Below, piece after piece: positions 52,173 through 61,535 of a stretch of DNA of 64,000 nt (the stretch's first letter is position 1; every line of letters begins with the position of its first letter). A program made the position numbers and the translations under genes. The stretch comes from a bacterium (GTDB taxonomy: Bacteria; Planctomycetota; UBA1135; UBA2386): positions 1 to 64,000 of the forward strand of contig JANSXC010000006.1 of NCBI GenBank assembly GCA_024743115.1, in the 5' to 3' direction. The notes beneath the pieces are model-generated. The model did no database searches. It was given only the letters and a program-made list of their open reading frames with translations, and had not been told where the DNA came from.

Positions 52173-55100
52173 CTACGTCGATGCCGCCCTCGTCCGCGGT
52201 GCGTAGAGCCAGCGCAAGCCGTGCCAGGCCCGCTTCACGACGTTCTTCAGGTCCTCGAGCACGAGATACATCGACGGCACGAGCAGCAGGCTGATCAGCG
52301 TCGCGAAGATGACGCCGAACGCCAGCGACACGCCCATCGGCACGAGGAATCGCGCCTGCACGCTGCGCTCGAGCAATAGCGGGCTCAAGCCCCCGAACGT
52401 CGTGAGCGACGTCAGCAGGATCGGCCGGAAGCGGCGCGCGCCCGCGCTCCGCACGGCTTCGAGCACGTTGCCGTGTTCTTTGCGGCGGTTGTTGATCCAG
52501 TCGACGAGCACGATGTTGTCGTTGACCACGACGCCGGACAGCGCGACGACACCGAACATCGACAGGATGCTGAGGTCGTAGCCGGTGAGCATGTGGCCGG
52601 CGACTGCGCCGATCACCCCGAACGGGATCGCGGTCATGATCAGGAACGGCTGCAGGAACGACTGCAGCGGAATCGCCATCAGTGCGTAGATGATGAACAG
52701 CGCGATCAGGTAGCCGCCAGCGAGCGAGATCAGCAGGTCGGCCTGCTTCTTCTGATCGCCCTCGAAGCCCCAGCCGAGACCGGGATAGCGGTCCACGAGT
52801 CGCGGCAGCACCTCGTCGGCGAGTCGCGCGTTGATCGCGTCGGGGCTCGACTCGGCATCGCTCTCGTCGATTTCGCCGCTGATGCGCAGCGTCTGCCGGC
52901 CGTTGACGCGCGTGATCGAGGAGTAGGCGCGGCCGTGGCGCAGTTCGGCGACTTCACCGAACGGCACCTCGTCGCCGGCAGGGGTGCGAATGCGCAAGTC
53001 GTGCAGGTCGGCGAGCGAACGCCGGCCCGACTCGGGGTAGCGCACCATCACCTTGATGTCGTCGCGCCCGCGCTGCACGCGCTGGGCCTCCTCGCCGTAG
53101 AACGCCTGGCGCACCTGGCGTGCGAGGTCGCGCCGCGTCAGACCCAGCGTCTCGGCCGCGGGCTTGATGTCGAGCTGTAGCTCCGGCTTGCCGAGCCGGA
53201 ACGAGCTCGACACGTCCTTGACCTCGGGCATCGCGTTGAGCTCGCGCTGCAGATCGTCGGCCGCGCGTTCGAGCTGGGTGCCGTCCTCGTGGTAGAGCTC
53301 GATGTCGACGTCCTTGCCCGTCGAGAAGAACGACGTCGTGAACGTCAGTTCGACCGCATCGGGAATCGTGCCGACGCGTTCGCGCATGCGGCTCATGATC
53401 ACGTCGGACGAGATGTCGCGCCGTTCGGATGGCACGAGTTGCACGTTGAGTTCCGCGAGGTGCGAGCCCGAGTCGAACTGCGCGTCGCGGTTGCCGCCGT
53501 TGCGCGCCATGTCGCGCGCGTAGGGCTGCGTGCCGACGGACGCCATCATGTGCAGGAAAACGGGTTCTTCGAGTTCGTACTCGTCGTCGATCTCGGCGCA
53601 GACCGCGCGTGCTGCGGCTTCGACCCGGGCGAGTTCCTTCGCCGTCACATGGGCCGGCGTGCCCTGCTGCAACGTCATCGAGATGACGACGTTGTCACCT
53701 TCGACGGTGGGGAAGAACACGAACCGCGGGTAGCCCGCCGCGACGGTGGCGATCGCCAGCGTCATCAACGTCACAGCGGCGGCGATGGTCGTGTAGCGAA
53801 ACGTCAGCGCGGCATCGAGCACCGGCTGGTAGACGCGTTCGATCACCCAGTCGAGACCGCGGTGGAAGCCGCTCTGCACGAAACCCAGCGCCCGGGCCCC
53901 GAGCCACGGTCGGTGGTCAACGGGTGGCACCTTCATGAGTGACATGTGCGACGGCAGGCAGAGCTGCGATTCGACGAGACTCAGCACGAGCACCGGGATC
54001 ACGATCGCCGGAATCACGCGCCAGATCTGGGCGTCGGCGCCCGGAATCGCGAACAGCATCGGCGTGAACGCGACGATCGTCGTAGCGACCGACGCGAAGA
54101 CCGGCTTGCGGACCTCACGGCCGCCGCGGATCGACGCAAGCATGGCGGAGGTGCCGGGCTTGCGGTGCCGCACGATGTTCTCGCCGACCACGATCGCGTC
54201 GTCGACGACGATGCCGAGCACGAGCAGGAACGCGAACAACGAGATCATGTTGATCGACACGTCCACGACCGGCATCAGCGCGACGGCGCCGAAGAAGCCG
54301 ATGGGAATGCCGATCGAGACCCACAGCGCCATGCGCAGCTGCAGGAAGAGCGCGAGGATCAACAGTACGAGGATCAGCCCGTTGATCGCGTTGCGCGCCA
54401 GCAGGTCGATGCGGCTCTCGAGGATGATCGATTCGTCGCGCCACGTCGTGAGTTCGATGCCGGGCGGACAGAGTCGTTTGCCTGGCCCTGCGACCCAGTC
54501 CTTGACCGCCCGGGTCACCGCGATCGCGTCCTGGTCGCCGACGCGATAGACCTTGATCAGGGCCGCGGGTTTGCCGTCGAAGCGGGCAGAGATGTCGTCC
54601 TCGGCGAAGCCGTCCTTCACCTGGGCCACGTCGCCGAGCAGGACGCGGGTGCCGTCGTCGCGGGTGATCAGCGGGACTCCGGCGAAGTCGTTGCCGCGGT
54701 AGGCCTGGCCTTCGACGCGCAGCACGGTCTGGCCGCGGTCCGACTTGATGGCGCCCGCGGGCAGGTCGAGGCTGCTGCGCCGCACGGCGTTCGCGACGGC
54801 GTCGAACGTCAGGCCGTAGCGCCGCAGCGCGTCTTCGCTGACTTCGACCGCGATCTCGTAGGCGCGCACGGCCGCGAGCTCGGCCTGCGAGATCTCAGGA
54901 AGCATCGTGAGCTCGTCGCGAGCCTGCTCGGCGATGCGCTTGATCGTGGCTTCCGCGGCATTGCCGCTGACGGAGACGTTGATGACCTCCTTGCGAATCA
55001 CGAGGCGCGAGACGATCGGTTCTTCCGCGTCGGCCGGGAACGTCGTGATCGCGTCGATGCGGTTCTTGATGTCCCCGAGCACGCGGTCGACGTCGGCTTC

Positions 55101-55442
55101 CTGCAGGGTCTCGATCGTGACACTGCCCGCACCCTCGCTGGCGTTGGAGGTGACCTTGTCGACGCCGGTCACGCCATCGACCGCGTCCTCGACGCGCAGG
55201 CAGACCGACTGGGCGACCTCCGTCGGTGACGCGCCCGGGTAAGGCACCTGCACGGTGATGATGTTCGGCGCGGTTTCGGGGAACACTTCGCGCTTCACGC
55301 GGCCGCCGTAGAGCGCGACGATGCCCGCGACCATGATCGTGAGCGCGACGAGGGTCGCCGCCACATGGTTCTGCGTGAACCACGCGAAGACGCCGTGGCC
55401 TTCTTCCGGCGGAACGCCGTGGTCGCCGTGAAGGTTACTCAT
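52173..55442 (-). CDS. RND-family efflux transporter, inner membrane permease
   Basis: The protein has 1089 residues from ATG 55442, overlapping the adaptor stop by 8 bp. It has the full AcrB/HME length: a first membrane helix (V-A-A-T-L-V-A-L-T-I-M-V-A-G-I), a large periplasmic loop, a helix cluster with the proton-relay motif G-I-V-V-D-D-A-I-V-V-G-E-N near 414, and the repeated second half (S-G-V-V-V-N-D-N-I-V-L-V-D). It exchanges protons for toxic compounds, metals or lipophiles. A complete pump is encoded together with the adaptor and outer membrane genes just before it. The substrate is not evident; it has the look of the multidrug rather than the metal branch. Confidence 0.94.
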   Translation of the reverse strand: MSNLHGDHGVPPEEGHGVFAWFTQNHVAATLVALTIMVAGIVALYGGRVKREVFPETAPNIITVQVPYPGASPTEVAQSVCLRVEDAVDGVTGVDKVTSNASEGAGSVTIETLQEADVDRVLGDIKNRIDAITTFPADAEEPIVSRLVIRKEVINVSVSGNAAEATIKRIAEQARDELTMLPEISQAELAAVRAYEIAVEVSEDALRRYGLTFDAVANAVRRSSLDLPAGAIKSDRGQTVLRVEGQAYRGNDFAGVPLITRDDGTRVLLGDVAQVKDGFAEDDISARFDGKPAALIKVYRVGDQDAIAVTRAVKDWVAGPGKRLCPPGIELTTWRDESIILESRIDLLARNAINGLILVLLILALFLQLRMALWVSIGIPIGFFGAVALMPVVDVSINMISLFAFLLVLGIVVDDAIVVGENIVRHRKPGTSAMLASIRGGREVRKPVFASVATTIVAFTPMLFAIPGADAQIWRVIPAIVIPVLVLSLVESQLCLPSHMSLMKVPPVDHRPWLGARALGFVQSGFHRGLDWVIERVYQPVLDAALTFRYTTIAAAVTLMTLAIATVAAGYPRFVFFPTVEGDNVVISMTLQQGTPAHVTAKELARVEAAARAVCAEIDDEYELEEPVFLHMMASVGTQPYARDMARNGGNRDAQFDSGSHLAELNVQLVPSERRDISSDVIMSRMRERVGTIPDAVELTFTTSFFSTGKDVDIELYHEDGTQLERAADDLQRELNAMPEVKDVSSSFRLGKPELQLDIKPAAETLGLTRRDLARQVRQAFYGEEAQRVQRGRDDIKVMVRYPESGRRSLADLHDLRIRTPAGDEVPFGEVAELRHGRAYSSITRVNGRQTLRISGEIDESDAESSPDAINARLADEVLPRLVDRYPGLGWGFEGDQKKQADLLISLAGGYLIALFIIYALMAIPLQSFLQPFLIMTAIPFGVIGAVAGHMLTGYDLSILSMFGVVALSGVVVNDNIVLVDWINNRRKEHGNVLEAVRSAGARRFRPILLTSLTTFGGLSPLLLERSVQARFLVPMGVSLAFGVIFATLISLLLVPSMYLVLEDLKNVVKRAWHGLRWLYAPRTRAAST

Positions 55443-56649
55443 CGCGGTTCTCCTCGAGCAGCCGGACCGGCATCCCGTCGATCGGCGCATCGAGCGCGCT
55501 CGTGCAGATCACGTCGCCGGCCGCGATGCCGCTGCGCACGAGCACGCGCGTCGGTTCGACGCGCAGCACGTCGACCTTCTGCGGTCGCAGTCGGTGTTCG
55601 GCATCGACGATCCAGACCCGGTCGGCGCTCGTGAGCGCCTCGCGCGGAATCACGAGGACACCGCGGAACATGCGGCCCTGGATCTTCGCGTCGACGAACA
55701 TGCCGAGTGCGAGCGGTGGGCGTTGGGCGGACTCAGGGAGTTCGCCGGGCGCAGGGGCGCCGTAGGGTGCGTCGACCCTTGCGACGACCGTGAGCTGGCG
55801 GGTCTTGCGATCGACCTCGCCCTCGGTGCGGGCGATGGTGCCCTGATACACGGTGCGGCGGCCGGCGAAGTCCGCGGTGAATTCGACGTGTGGGCCGGCC
55901 TGCGAGGCGCGGCTGCCCTGCCACTGCATCGGCAGCTCGAGGAACGCGACGTCGCTCGCGGGCAGCGGCAGGCGGACCTCGGCCGCTTCGATGCCGTAGA
56001 TCTCGGCGATCGCCGCACCTGCGCGAACGACCTGTCCGATATCGACGTTGGCGGTCCGCACCCGACCCGCGAACGGGGCCTTGACCGTGGTGCGGGCGAG
56101 GTCGAGGCGCGTGCGGTTCAGCAGCGCCTCGGCGGCGGCGAGCGCCTTCTCGGCGTCCTCGATCTGCGGCACTCGTTTGACGAGGTCGTCCGCCGGGCGA
56201 TCGCCCTCGAGTTTGCGCCAGGCGCGGATCGCCGCGTCGGCCTCGGCCTTCTCCTGCAGCACGCGTAGCCTGGCGCGCGCCACGGCCGACTCCTGCTGCA
56301 CGACCGCGAGCTCGTAGTCCGCGGGGTCGATCTTCAGCAGCACGTCATCCGTGGCGAAGAAGCCACCCGCGCGCAGCGCCGGTGACACCTCGATGACTCG
56401 TCCGGAAACCTCGGGCGACAGCTGGATGCTGCGCGCGGCCTCGACGACGCCCTGCGCCGCGATGTCGATTCGGATGTCCTGTTGCGCGGCGATCGCGGTC
56501 CGGACGATTGGGCCGACGAACGCGTCGGGATCGACCTTGGCCTGCGGTTTGAACCCTCGGATCTTCTGCGCCGCCCAGTAGCCAAAGGCCAGAACGAGCA
56601 GCGGCAGGAGGATCTGCAGTGCGAGGCGCAGGGCGGGTTGAGCTCTCAT
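55435..56649 (-). CDS. RND efflux periplasmic adaptor (membrane fusion protein)
   Basis: The protein has 404 residues. ATG 56649 overlaps the outer-membrane gene stop (ATGA). A single N-terminal membrane anchor (LQILLPLLVLAFGYWAAQKI) is followed by the barrel-sandwich/lipoyl half-motifs (G-V-V-E-A-A-R-S-I-Q-L-S-P-E-V-S-G-R-V and T-V-K-A-P-F-A-G-R-V). A coiled-coil hairpin lies between (residues 125-190), then a beta barrel and membrane-proximal domain. It links the RND permease to the outer membrane factor. The longer frame upstream is a shadow of the preceding gene. Confidence 0.92.
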   Translation of the reverse strand: MRAQPALRLALQILLPLLVLAFGYWAAQKIRGFKPQAKVDPDAFVGPIVRTAIAAQQDIRIDIAAQGVVEAARSIQLSPEVSGRVIEVSPALRAGGFFATDDVLLKIDPADYELAVVQQESAVARARLRVLQEKAEADAAIRAWRKLEGDRPADDLVKRVPQIEDAEKALAAAEALLNRTRLDLARTTVKAPFAGRVRTANVDIGQVVRAGAAIAEIYGIEAAEVRLPLPASDVAFLELPMQWQGSRASQAGPHVEFTADFAGRRTVYQGTIARTEGEVDRKTRQLTVVARVDAPYGAPAPGELPESAQRPPLALGMFVDAKIQGRMFRGVLVIPREALTSADRVWIVDAEHRLRPQKVDVLRVEPTRVLVRSGIAAGDVICTSALDAPIDGMPVRLLEENRDE

Positions 56650-58196
56650 GGTCGTTCGTCGCTGGCCGGATCGTCGGCGATCACGTTCTCGTTGGCGGAG
56701 TCTTTCGCGTCCTCTGCGCCGTAGCCACCGCCGAGTGCGAGGACGAGATCGATGCGATTGTCGAGCCGCTGGCGCGTGACGAGCAGGCGCTGCGACTCGG
56801 CCTGGAAGGACTGTCGTTGCCCGTCGGCGACGAGCAGGAAGTCGGCGAGGCCGAGCTGCCAGCGTTCGCGAGCGAGTTCGTACGTCGCGCGCGACCGTTC
56901 GGCGGCAGTGGTCGTGCTCGTCGCCTCGCGGGCGAGCAGTGATTCGGCAGCGAGCGCGTTCTCCACCTCGGCGAACGCGCGCAGGACCGTGCTGCCGTAG
57001 CTCGCGACCGCTTCGGCGGCGAGCGCTTCCCCGCGGCGCACGTCGGCCTGCAGCGCACCGCCCTGGAACAGCGGCTGCAGCAGGTTCGCGCCGACGCTCC
57101 ACACCCGGAAGTCGTGATCGATCAGATCCTCGAGGTCGTCGCTCGTGGTGCCGCCGCTCGCGGTCAGACTGAGGCGGGGGTAGAGCGCGGCCCGCGCCGC
57201 GTCGACGCGGCAACCCGCGGCGGCCAGGCGCCGTTCGGCGGCGGCGAGGTCCGGTCGGCGCTGCAGGAGCTCGCCGGGCAGTGCGGCCGGGATCGCCGGC
57301 ATTGCCGCGGGCAGATCGCCGGCGATCGCCGCCCGGCCGGCGGGGTAGCTGCCGGCGAGCACTTCGAGTTGGCGGATCGCGACCTGCAGCTGGCGTTCGC
57401 GGCGCGCGATCGACGCCTCGGCCGTGCTCAGGTTGGTCGTGGCCAGCCAGACGTCGGTCGCCGGGCGCACGCCGCGGCGGTAGCGGTCACCGACGTCGTC
57501 GGCCGTGGCACGGAACGCGGTCGCCGTCGCGCGCGCGAGCGCCAGCTGTTGGCGGGCTTCGATCGCTGCGAAGTACGCCTTGCAGACCTGGCCGACGAGG
57601 CTGAGCCGGGCGGCCTGCTCGTCGACGGCCGCGGCCTCGAGGTCCGCGATCGCGGCCGACTCCGCGGCCGCGACGCGGCCCCAGACGTCGAGTTCCCAAC
57701 GCAGGTTCAACGACAGGCCGTACGTGGTCGCCGTTGCGCTCGGGACGCCGCCGCCGCCGAACGGGAAGCCGACGAAGATGCGCCGCGCGCGGTTCGCGTC
57801 CGTGCCGAAGTCGACGGTCGGCAGCGCGCCGGCACCGGCGATCGTGCGCGAGGCCGCGGCAGCCTCGACGCGCGCCGCGGCTGCGCGCAGGTCCCGGTTG
57901 TCGGTGAGCGCCCGTTCGATGATCGAGTCGAGCATCGGGTCGCCGAACTCGCGCCACCAGCCGTCGGCGAGTGTTGCGCTTTCGGCTGCAGGGTCCGCGC
58001 CGATCGGAGTCGTGGAGTATTCGGGCGGCACGTCGATCTCGAGGTCGACTTGCGCGGGTGGCGGGGAGGTGGCCTGGCAGCCAACCAGAGCCAGCGCGAC
58101 GAGCGCGGTGGCCGCGGCTACGCAGCCTGCGGCCCCCGGGGCGCTCGTGCTCTTGTGGACCGAGGTGGCCGGAGGCAGGTCATGGCGGCAAGTCAT
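56646..58196 (-). CDS. RND efflux outer membrane lipoprotein (NodT/OprM family)
   Basis: The protein has 516 residues from ATG 58196, overlapping the tetR TGA (ATGA). A lipoprotein signal ends in A-L-V-G-C near residue 40. Two outer membrane efflux (OEP) domains follow: W-W-R-E-F-G-D-P-M-L-D and R-A-A-A-A-R-V-E-A-A in the first, then L-P-G-E-L-L-Q-R-R-P-D-L-A-A-A-E-R and a repeat of the helical hairpin with L-L-Q-P-L-F-Q-G-G-A-L. This is the TolC-like exit duct of the pump. It is the second gene of a four-gene operon. Confidence 0.93.
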   Translation of the reverse strand: MTCRHDLPPATSVHKSTSAPGAAGCVAAATALVALALVGCQATSPPPAQVDLEIDVPPEYSTTPIGADPAAESATLADGWWREFGDPMLDSIIERALTDNRDLRAAAARVEAAAASRTIAGAGALPTVDFGTDANRARRIFVGFPFGGGGVPSATATTYGLSLNLRWELDVWGRVAAAESAAIADLEAAAVDEQAARLSLVGQVCKAYFAAIEARQQLALARATATAFRATADDVGDRYRRGVRPATDVWLATTNLSTAEASIARRERQLQVAIRQLEVLAGSYPAGRAAIAGDLPAAMPAIPAALPGELLQRRPDLAAAERRLAAAGCRVDAARAALYPRLSLTASGGTTSDDLEDLIDHDFRVWSVGANLLQPLFQGGALQADVRRGEALAAEAVASYGSTVLRAFAEVENALAAESLLAREATSTTTAAERSRATYELARERWQLGLADFLLVADGQRQSFQAESQRLLVTRQRLDNRIDLVLALGGGYGAEDAKDSANENVIADDPASDERP

Positions 58197-58870
58197 CTTC
58201 GGGTCACTCCGGATCGGCGGCGGCGCGGTGCCTTGGCCGCGAACCCCGCGGCAGCGAACGCCACGAGTTCGTCCACGAGCGCATCCACGTCCGATGGGTT
58301 GCACAATCCTTCGCTCATCCGTTCGACGGTGGATGCGTTTTGCAGCGTGTGGGCCATGGCTCCGACGATGAAGTGCAGGCGCCACCAGGTGGTGGCGCTC
58401 GGCTGGCGGCGCAGTGACTTCGTCAGCGCCTCGACGAAACGTCGCGCGACCGTGCGGAATTGCGTTGCGAGGAACGCGCGCAGGAACGGTGGTTGCTCGA
58501 CGAGGATTCGACCGAACATCCGGCACATGCGATGACCGGGTGAATCGTCGTCGGGGTTGGCGGTATCGGGGGCGGCCGCCCGGAGCGGTGGCTCTACGAA
58601 CGCACGCACCACGGCGGCGACATCCGGGCGTTCCAGGGCATCGAGCCGTGCCATCCGCTCGCGATTGATGGGGCCGATCCGGCGCTCGAGGACTGCTTTG
58701 GCGAGCCCCTCCTTACCACCGAAGTGGTAGTTCACCGCCGCCAGGTTGACGTTGGCGCGGGCGGTCAACTGACGCAGCGACGTCCCGGCGTAGCCGTGCT
58801 CGGCCAGCATTGCCTCGGCCGCGTCGAGGATCTGGTCGCGCGTGTCGGCTGCCCTGGTGTCGCTCACCAT
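58193..58870 (-). CDS. TetR/AcrR-family transcriptional regulator
   Basis: The protein has 225 residues. The N-terminal HTH reads D-Q-I-L-D-A-A-E-A-M-L-A-E-H-G-Y, then T-S-L-R-Q-L-T-A-R-A-N-V-N-L-A-A-V-N-Y-H-F-G-G-K-E-G-L (residues 12-58), which is typical TetR. The C-terminal ligand-binding region is helical, with R-M-F-G-R-I-L-V-E-Q-P and a W-W-R-L-H-F-I-V-G-A segment like CecR/DUF1956-type regulators. It is the first gene of the efflux operon. A palindrome 31 bp upstream of its ATG is the expected operator, so it probably represses its own operon until an inducer binds. Confidence 0.93.
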   Translation of the reverse strand: MVSDTRAADTRDQILDAAEAMLAEHGYAGTSLRQLTARANVNLAAVNYHFGGKEGLAKAVLERRIGPINRERMARLDALERPDVAAVVRAFVEPPLRAAAPDTANPDDDSPGHRMCRMFGRILVEQPPFLRAFLATQFRTVARRFVEALTKSLRRQPSATTWWRLHFIVGAMAHTLQNASTVERMSEGLCNPSDVDALVDELVAFAAAGFAAKAPRRRRSGVTRR

Positions 58871-58900
58871 CGTGGCATTCTAGTGCTGCACGAACGTTTG

Positions 58901-58920
58901 TTTCAAACGACCGTTTGAAA
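58901..58920. promoter_or_regulatory. Palindromic operator upstream of tetR-efflux operon
   Basis: Perfect 9-bp arms TTTCAAACG and CGTTTGAAA are separated by AC. Next to it at 58893-58900 is AACGTTTG, a further partial copy of the half-site. The symmetry, length and place directly before the regulator gene fit a TetR-family operator; binding is inferred. Confidence 0.75.
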
Positions 58921-58991
58921 ACTAACCACTCGACTGTTGAGTCCGGGAGCATTGCCCGGGTCGGGGCCGGTCGAGGTCGTGACGGTCGCGG

Positions 58992-60203
58992 TCAGCCGCG
59001 GTCGCGGAGCGCGATCAGGGCGTCGGCCAACGCCTCGTACTGCGGCAGCGTGTTGTAGGCTTGCGCCGAGATACGCAGCAGGCGGGTCGCGGGGTGGGGC
59101 CAGCGCATCACGGGCACCTGGATGCGGAATTCGTCGTAGAGCAGGTCGTGCAGCGCATCGGTGGCCGGCGTGGGGATCGGTTCGCCGTCGCTCGGCAGTG
59201 GGATCGAGGCCAGTGAACCGATCATCGTGGCCGGGGCCGGGTTCGCGATGCCGAGGCGCTCGAGCAGCAGGTCCCGGCCGGCGAGCACGAGGTTGCGGTT
59301 GTGTTCGCGCACGGCGGGCAGGCCGCCGGGCATCAGGCCCCGCAGGAACTCGAGTGCTGTCGGGATACAGAGGAACGGCGTCGGATCGTGGGTTCCGGTC
59401 CAGTCGAACTCGAGCCGGAAGCGCGATCGATCCGTGCGCGGTGAGTTCGCGCCATGGCTGATCGCGGACGGCCGCAGGCGGTCCTGGCGGTCGCGGCGCA
59501 CGAACAGGAGCGCCGAACCCTTGGGGGTGCAGAGCCACTTGTGGCAGTTGCCGGTGTAGTACGCGGCGCCGATCCGTTCGAGTTCGAGCGGCACCATGCC
59601 CGGGCCGTGCGCGCCGTCGACGAGCGTGTCGATGCCGCGGTCCGCGAGTTCGGCGACGATGCGTTCGATCGGCAGCACGAGGCCCGTCGGGCTCGTGATG
59701 TGGTCGATGAGCAGCAGTCGCGTGCGATCGGTGACGTGAGCGAGGATCGACTCGAGCACCGTCTCGGCATCTGTCAGTGGGAACGGTAGCGGGGCGAGGA
59801 CCGCGCGCGCGCCGGTCCTCGCGATCGTGTGATCGAGCGCGTTGCGCGAGGCGTTGTATTCGTGATCCGTGACGAGCAGTTCGTCGCCGGGATCGAACGT
59901 CAGCGACTGCAGCACGGTGTTCACGCCCGTGGTCGCGTTGGGGACGAATGCGAGGTCTTCAGCCGCGCAGCCGACGAGCTCGGCGAGCGCCACGCGGGCG
60001 GTGTCGAGCAGTGGTTCGAAGTCGCGTTCGAAGAAGCGCACCGGGTCGCGCTCGAGCTGAGTCCGCAGCTCCGACTGGCGCGCGAGCACGACCCGCGGGC
60101 ACGCGCCGAAGCTGCCGTGGTTCAGGAACGTGATCTCGGGATCGAGATCCCAGTGCGTAGCGAGTGGGGACCAGTGCATCGCAAGGGGGGAATCGTTGGG
60201 CAT
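58992..60203 (-). CDS. Class-V aminotransferase fold PLP enzyme (isopenicillin-N epimerase-like)
   Basis: The protein has 403 residues. The N-terminus L-N-H-G-S-F-G-A-C-P is the typical start of isopenicillin-N epimerase-like and ergothioneine EgtE-like enzymes. F-V-P-N-A-T-T-G-V-N-T-V, the PLP ring aspartate in L-V-D-G-A-H-G-P-G and the Schiff-base lysine in G-N-C-H-K-W-L-C-T-P-K-G (about 225) follow. The substrate may be a cysteine derivative or sulfoxide but is not determined by these motifs. It lies 3 bp after the lipoprotein gene at 60207, so it is cotranscribed with it. Confidence 0.87.
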   Translation of the reverse strand: MPNDSPLAMHWSPLATHWDLDPEITFLNHGSFGACPRVVLARQSELRTQLERDPVRFFERDFEPLLDTARVALAELVGCAAEDLAFVPNATTGVNTVLQSLTFDPGDELLVTDHEYNASRNALDHTIARTGARAVLAPLPFPLTDAETVLESILAHVTDRTRLLLIDHITSPTGLVLPIERIVAELADRGIDTLVDGAHGPGMVPLELERIGAAYYTGNCHKWLCTPKGSALLFVRRDRQDRLRPSAISHGANSPRTDRSRFRLEFDWTGTHDPTPFLCIPTALEFLRGLMPGGLPAVREHNRNLVLAGRDLLLERLGIANPAPATMIGSLASIPLPSDGEPIPTPATDALHDLLYDEFRIQVPVMRWPHPATRLLRISAQAYNTLPQYEALADALIALRDRG

Positions 60204-60206
60204 GAT

Positions 60207-61535
60207 TCAGCGCACGCGTACGGACATCCGGACGACGAGGGTCGCGAGCTTTTGCTCATTCGGTGGACCCTCGTGCAGATGCACGAACGGTTGGCAGGCG
60301 ATCGGCCCGATCGCTTCGAGCCGTTCGCGTGCGAGGAACGCTTCGAGTGCCGCGGCGCCGAGTGTGCGCCTGGTCTCGAGGTCGCCGACCGGCGGGTAGA
60401 CCTCGACTTCGCGGCCGGCGGCGAACGCGCGGACCTCCGCGCCGGTCGGGATGTCCGCGACCGCACCACGGCGGCGAGCGCGATAGGGGATCGCGAGTCG
60501 CGTGCGCTCGTCGATCGTCGTGAGGATCGGGAACCCGCCGATGCGCTGCCCCGACGCGATCAGGCGGTCGTGCAGTGGCGTGTAGAGGTCGTGGCGGGCC
60601 TGCCACGTGCCGGGGTCGTCGAGTAGCAGCCAGTTGGCCGTCTTCGCGGGGGCGAGCTTCGGCGTGGTGGGGCGGCCACCCGTCGCGGCAGTGGGAAAGC
60701 GGATGCGGGGGCCGGCGCTCTGGCCGCCGTTGCCGTTGGTGTCCGAGCCGTCCGCCGGCGGCGGTTTGCCGCTCGGCCCGGGCCGCAACGTGAAGAACCC
60801 GGGTCGTCGGGTGACGCCATAGTCGACGAAGTGCAGCTCGAACGCGCCGAGACGCGCATGGCGCACGCTCTTGGCGATGCGCGCGACGGGGGTGTGCAGG
60901 TGTTCGTCGAAGGTCGTCTCCCCGATCTGGACCGGCACGAGGTCGTCGTCGGCCACGCGCAACGTGATCGGATCGCCGGCCGGTTGCGTCAGCCGGAACT
61001 CGCGATCGCCGAGTCGTTCGCAGCCGGTCGCGCGGTAGAGCGGACCGAGCGCGGCAGCATCGACGAGGGCGCGCAGCGCGAGCAGGCGTTCGGTCTCGGT
61101 GGCGGTCGCCGGGCGTGATTCCTCACCGAGCACGTGGCAGGTTTCGCCGACTGCGAGGAACCGGCCCGAGGAGTCGTTGGCGCGCAGGGCGTTCGGCAGG
61201 TCGACGTGGGCCTCGACGGCCTCGCCATCGGATCCCGCCAGCTCGAGATGGACGCGGTCCATTTGACCCTGCAGCGGCCCGTGGCAGTGATCGAGGACCG
61301 CGGCGACGACGGTCGTCGGGTCGAGCGGCGATGGCGGCGGCCCGCAGGCGCTCAGCACGAAGGTCCACGCCAGAAGTGCCCCCAGATAGACGATTCGCAG
61401 ATAGACGATTCGCAGATAGACGATTCGCTGGGGTGCGATCCGCCGCTTCGGGGTTCCCCGCTCCGGGATCCCGCGCGCTGCCCGGCCGCGGATCCGCGCG
61501 CCGTCTGCTACTTGCGTTCGAACGCCTTGCGCCAC
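60207..61535 (-). CDS. Lipoprotein of unknown function with triplicated signal-peptide repeat
   Basis: The protein has up to 442 residues from ATG 61535, 28 bp inside the end of the HEAT gene; no better start was found. After about 35 basic residues comes R-I-V-Y-L three times in a row, then G-A-L-L-A-W-T-F-V-L-S-A-C, a lipobox cysteine. The extended signal is odd because of the repeat. The mature part has no domain I recognise. It contains a Gly/Asn/Pro-rich linker (G-S-D-T-N-G-N-G-G), while the preceding region and the C-terminal third (I-G-G-F-P-I-L-T-T-I-D-E-R-T) look beta-rich. It is the middle gene of a tight minus-strand run. Confidence 0.7.
   Translation of the reverse strand: MAQGVRTQVADGARIRGRAARGIPERGTPKRRIAPQRIVYLRIVYLRIVYLGALLAWTFVLSACGPPPSPLDPTTVVAAVLDHCHGPLQGQMDRVHLELAGSDGEAVEAHVDLPNALRANDSSGRFLAVGETCHVLGEESRPATATETERLLALRALVDAAALGPLYRATGCERLGDREFRLTQPAGDPITLRVADDDLVPVQIGETTFDEHLHTPVARIAKSVRHARLGAFELHFVDYGVTRRPGFFTLRPGPSGKPPPADGSDTNGNGGQSAGPRIRFPTAATGGRPTTPKLAPAKTANWLLLDDPGTWQARHDLYTPLHDRLIASGQRIGGFPILTTIDERTRLAIPYRARRRGAVADIPTGAEVRAFAAGREVEVYPPVGDLETRRTLGAAALEAFLARERLEAIGPIACQPFVHLHEGPPNEQKLATLVVRMSVRVR
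61383..61427. repeat. Three perfect 15-bp tandem repeats in a signal peptide
   Basis: CAGATAGACGATTCG occurs three times without mismatch at 61383-61397, 61398-61412 and 61413-61427. Read on the minus strand each copy encodes R-I-V-Y-L in frame, so copy number changes lengthen the lipoprotein signal peptide by five residues without a frameshift. Confidence 0.95.
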
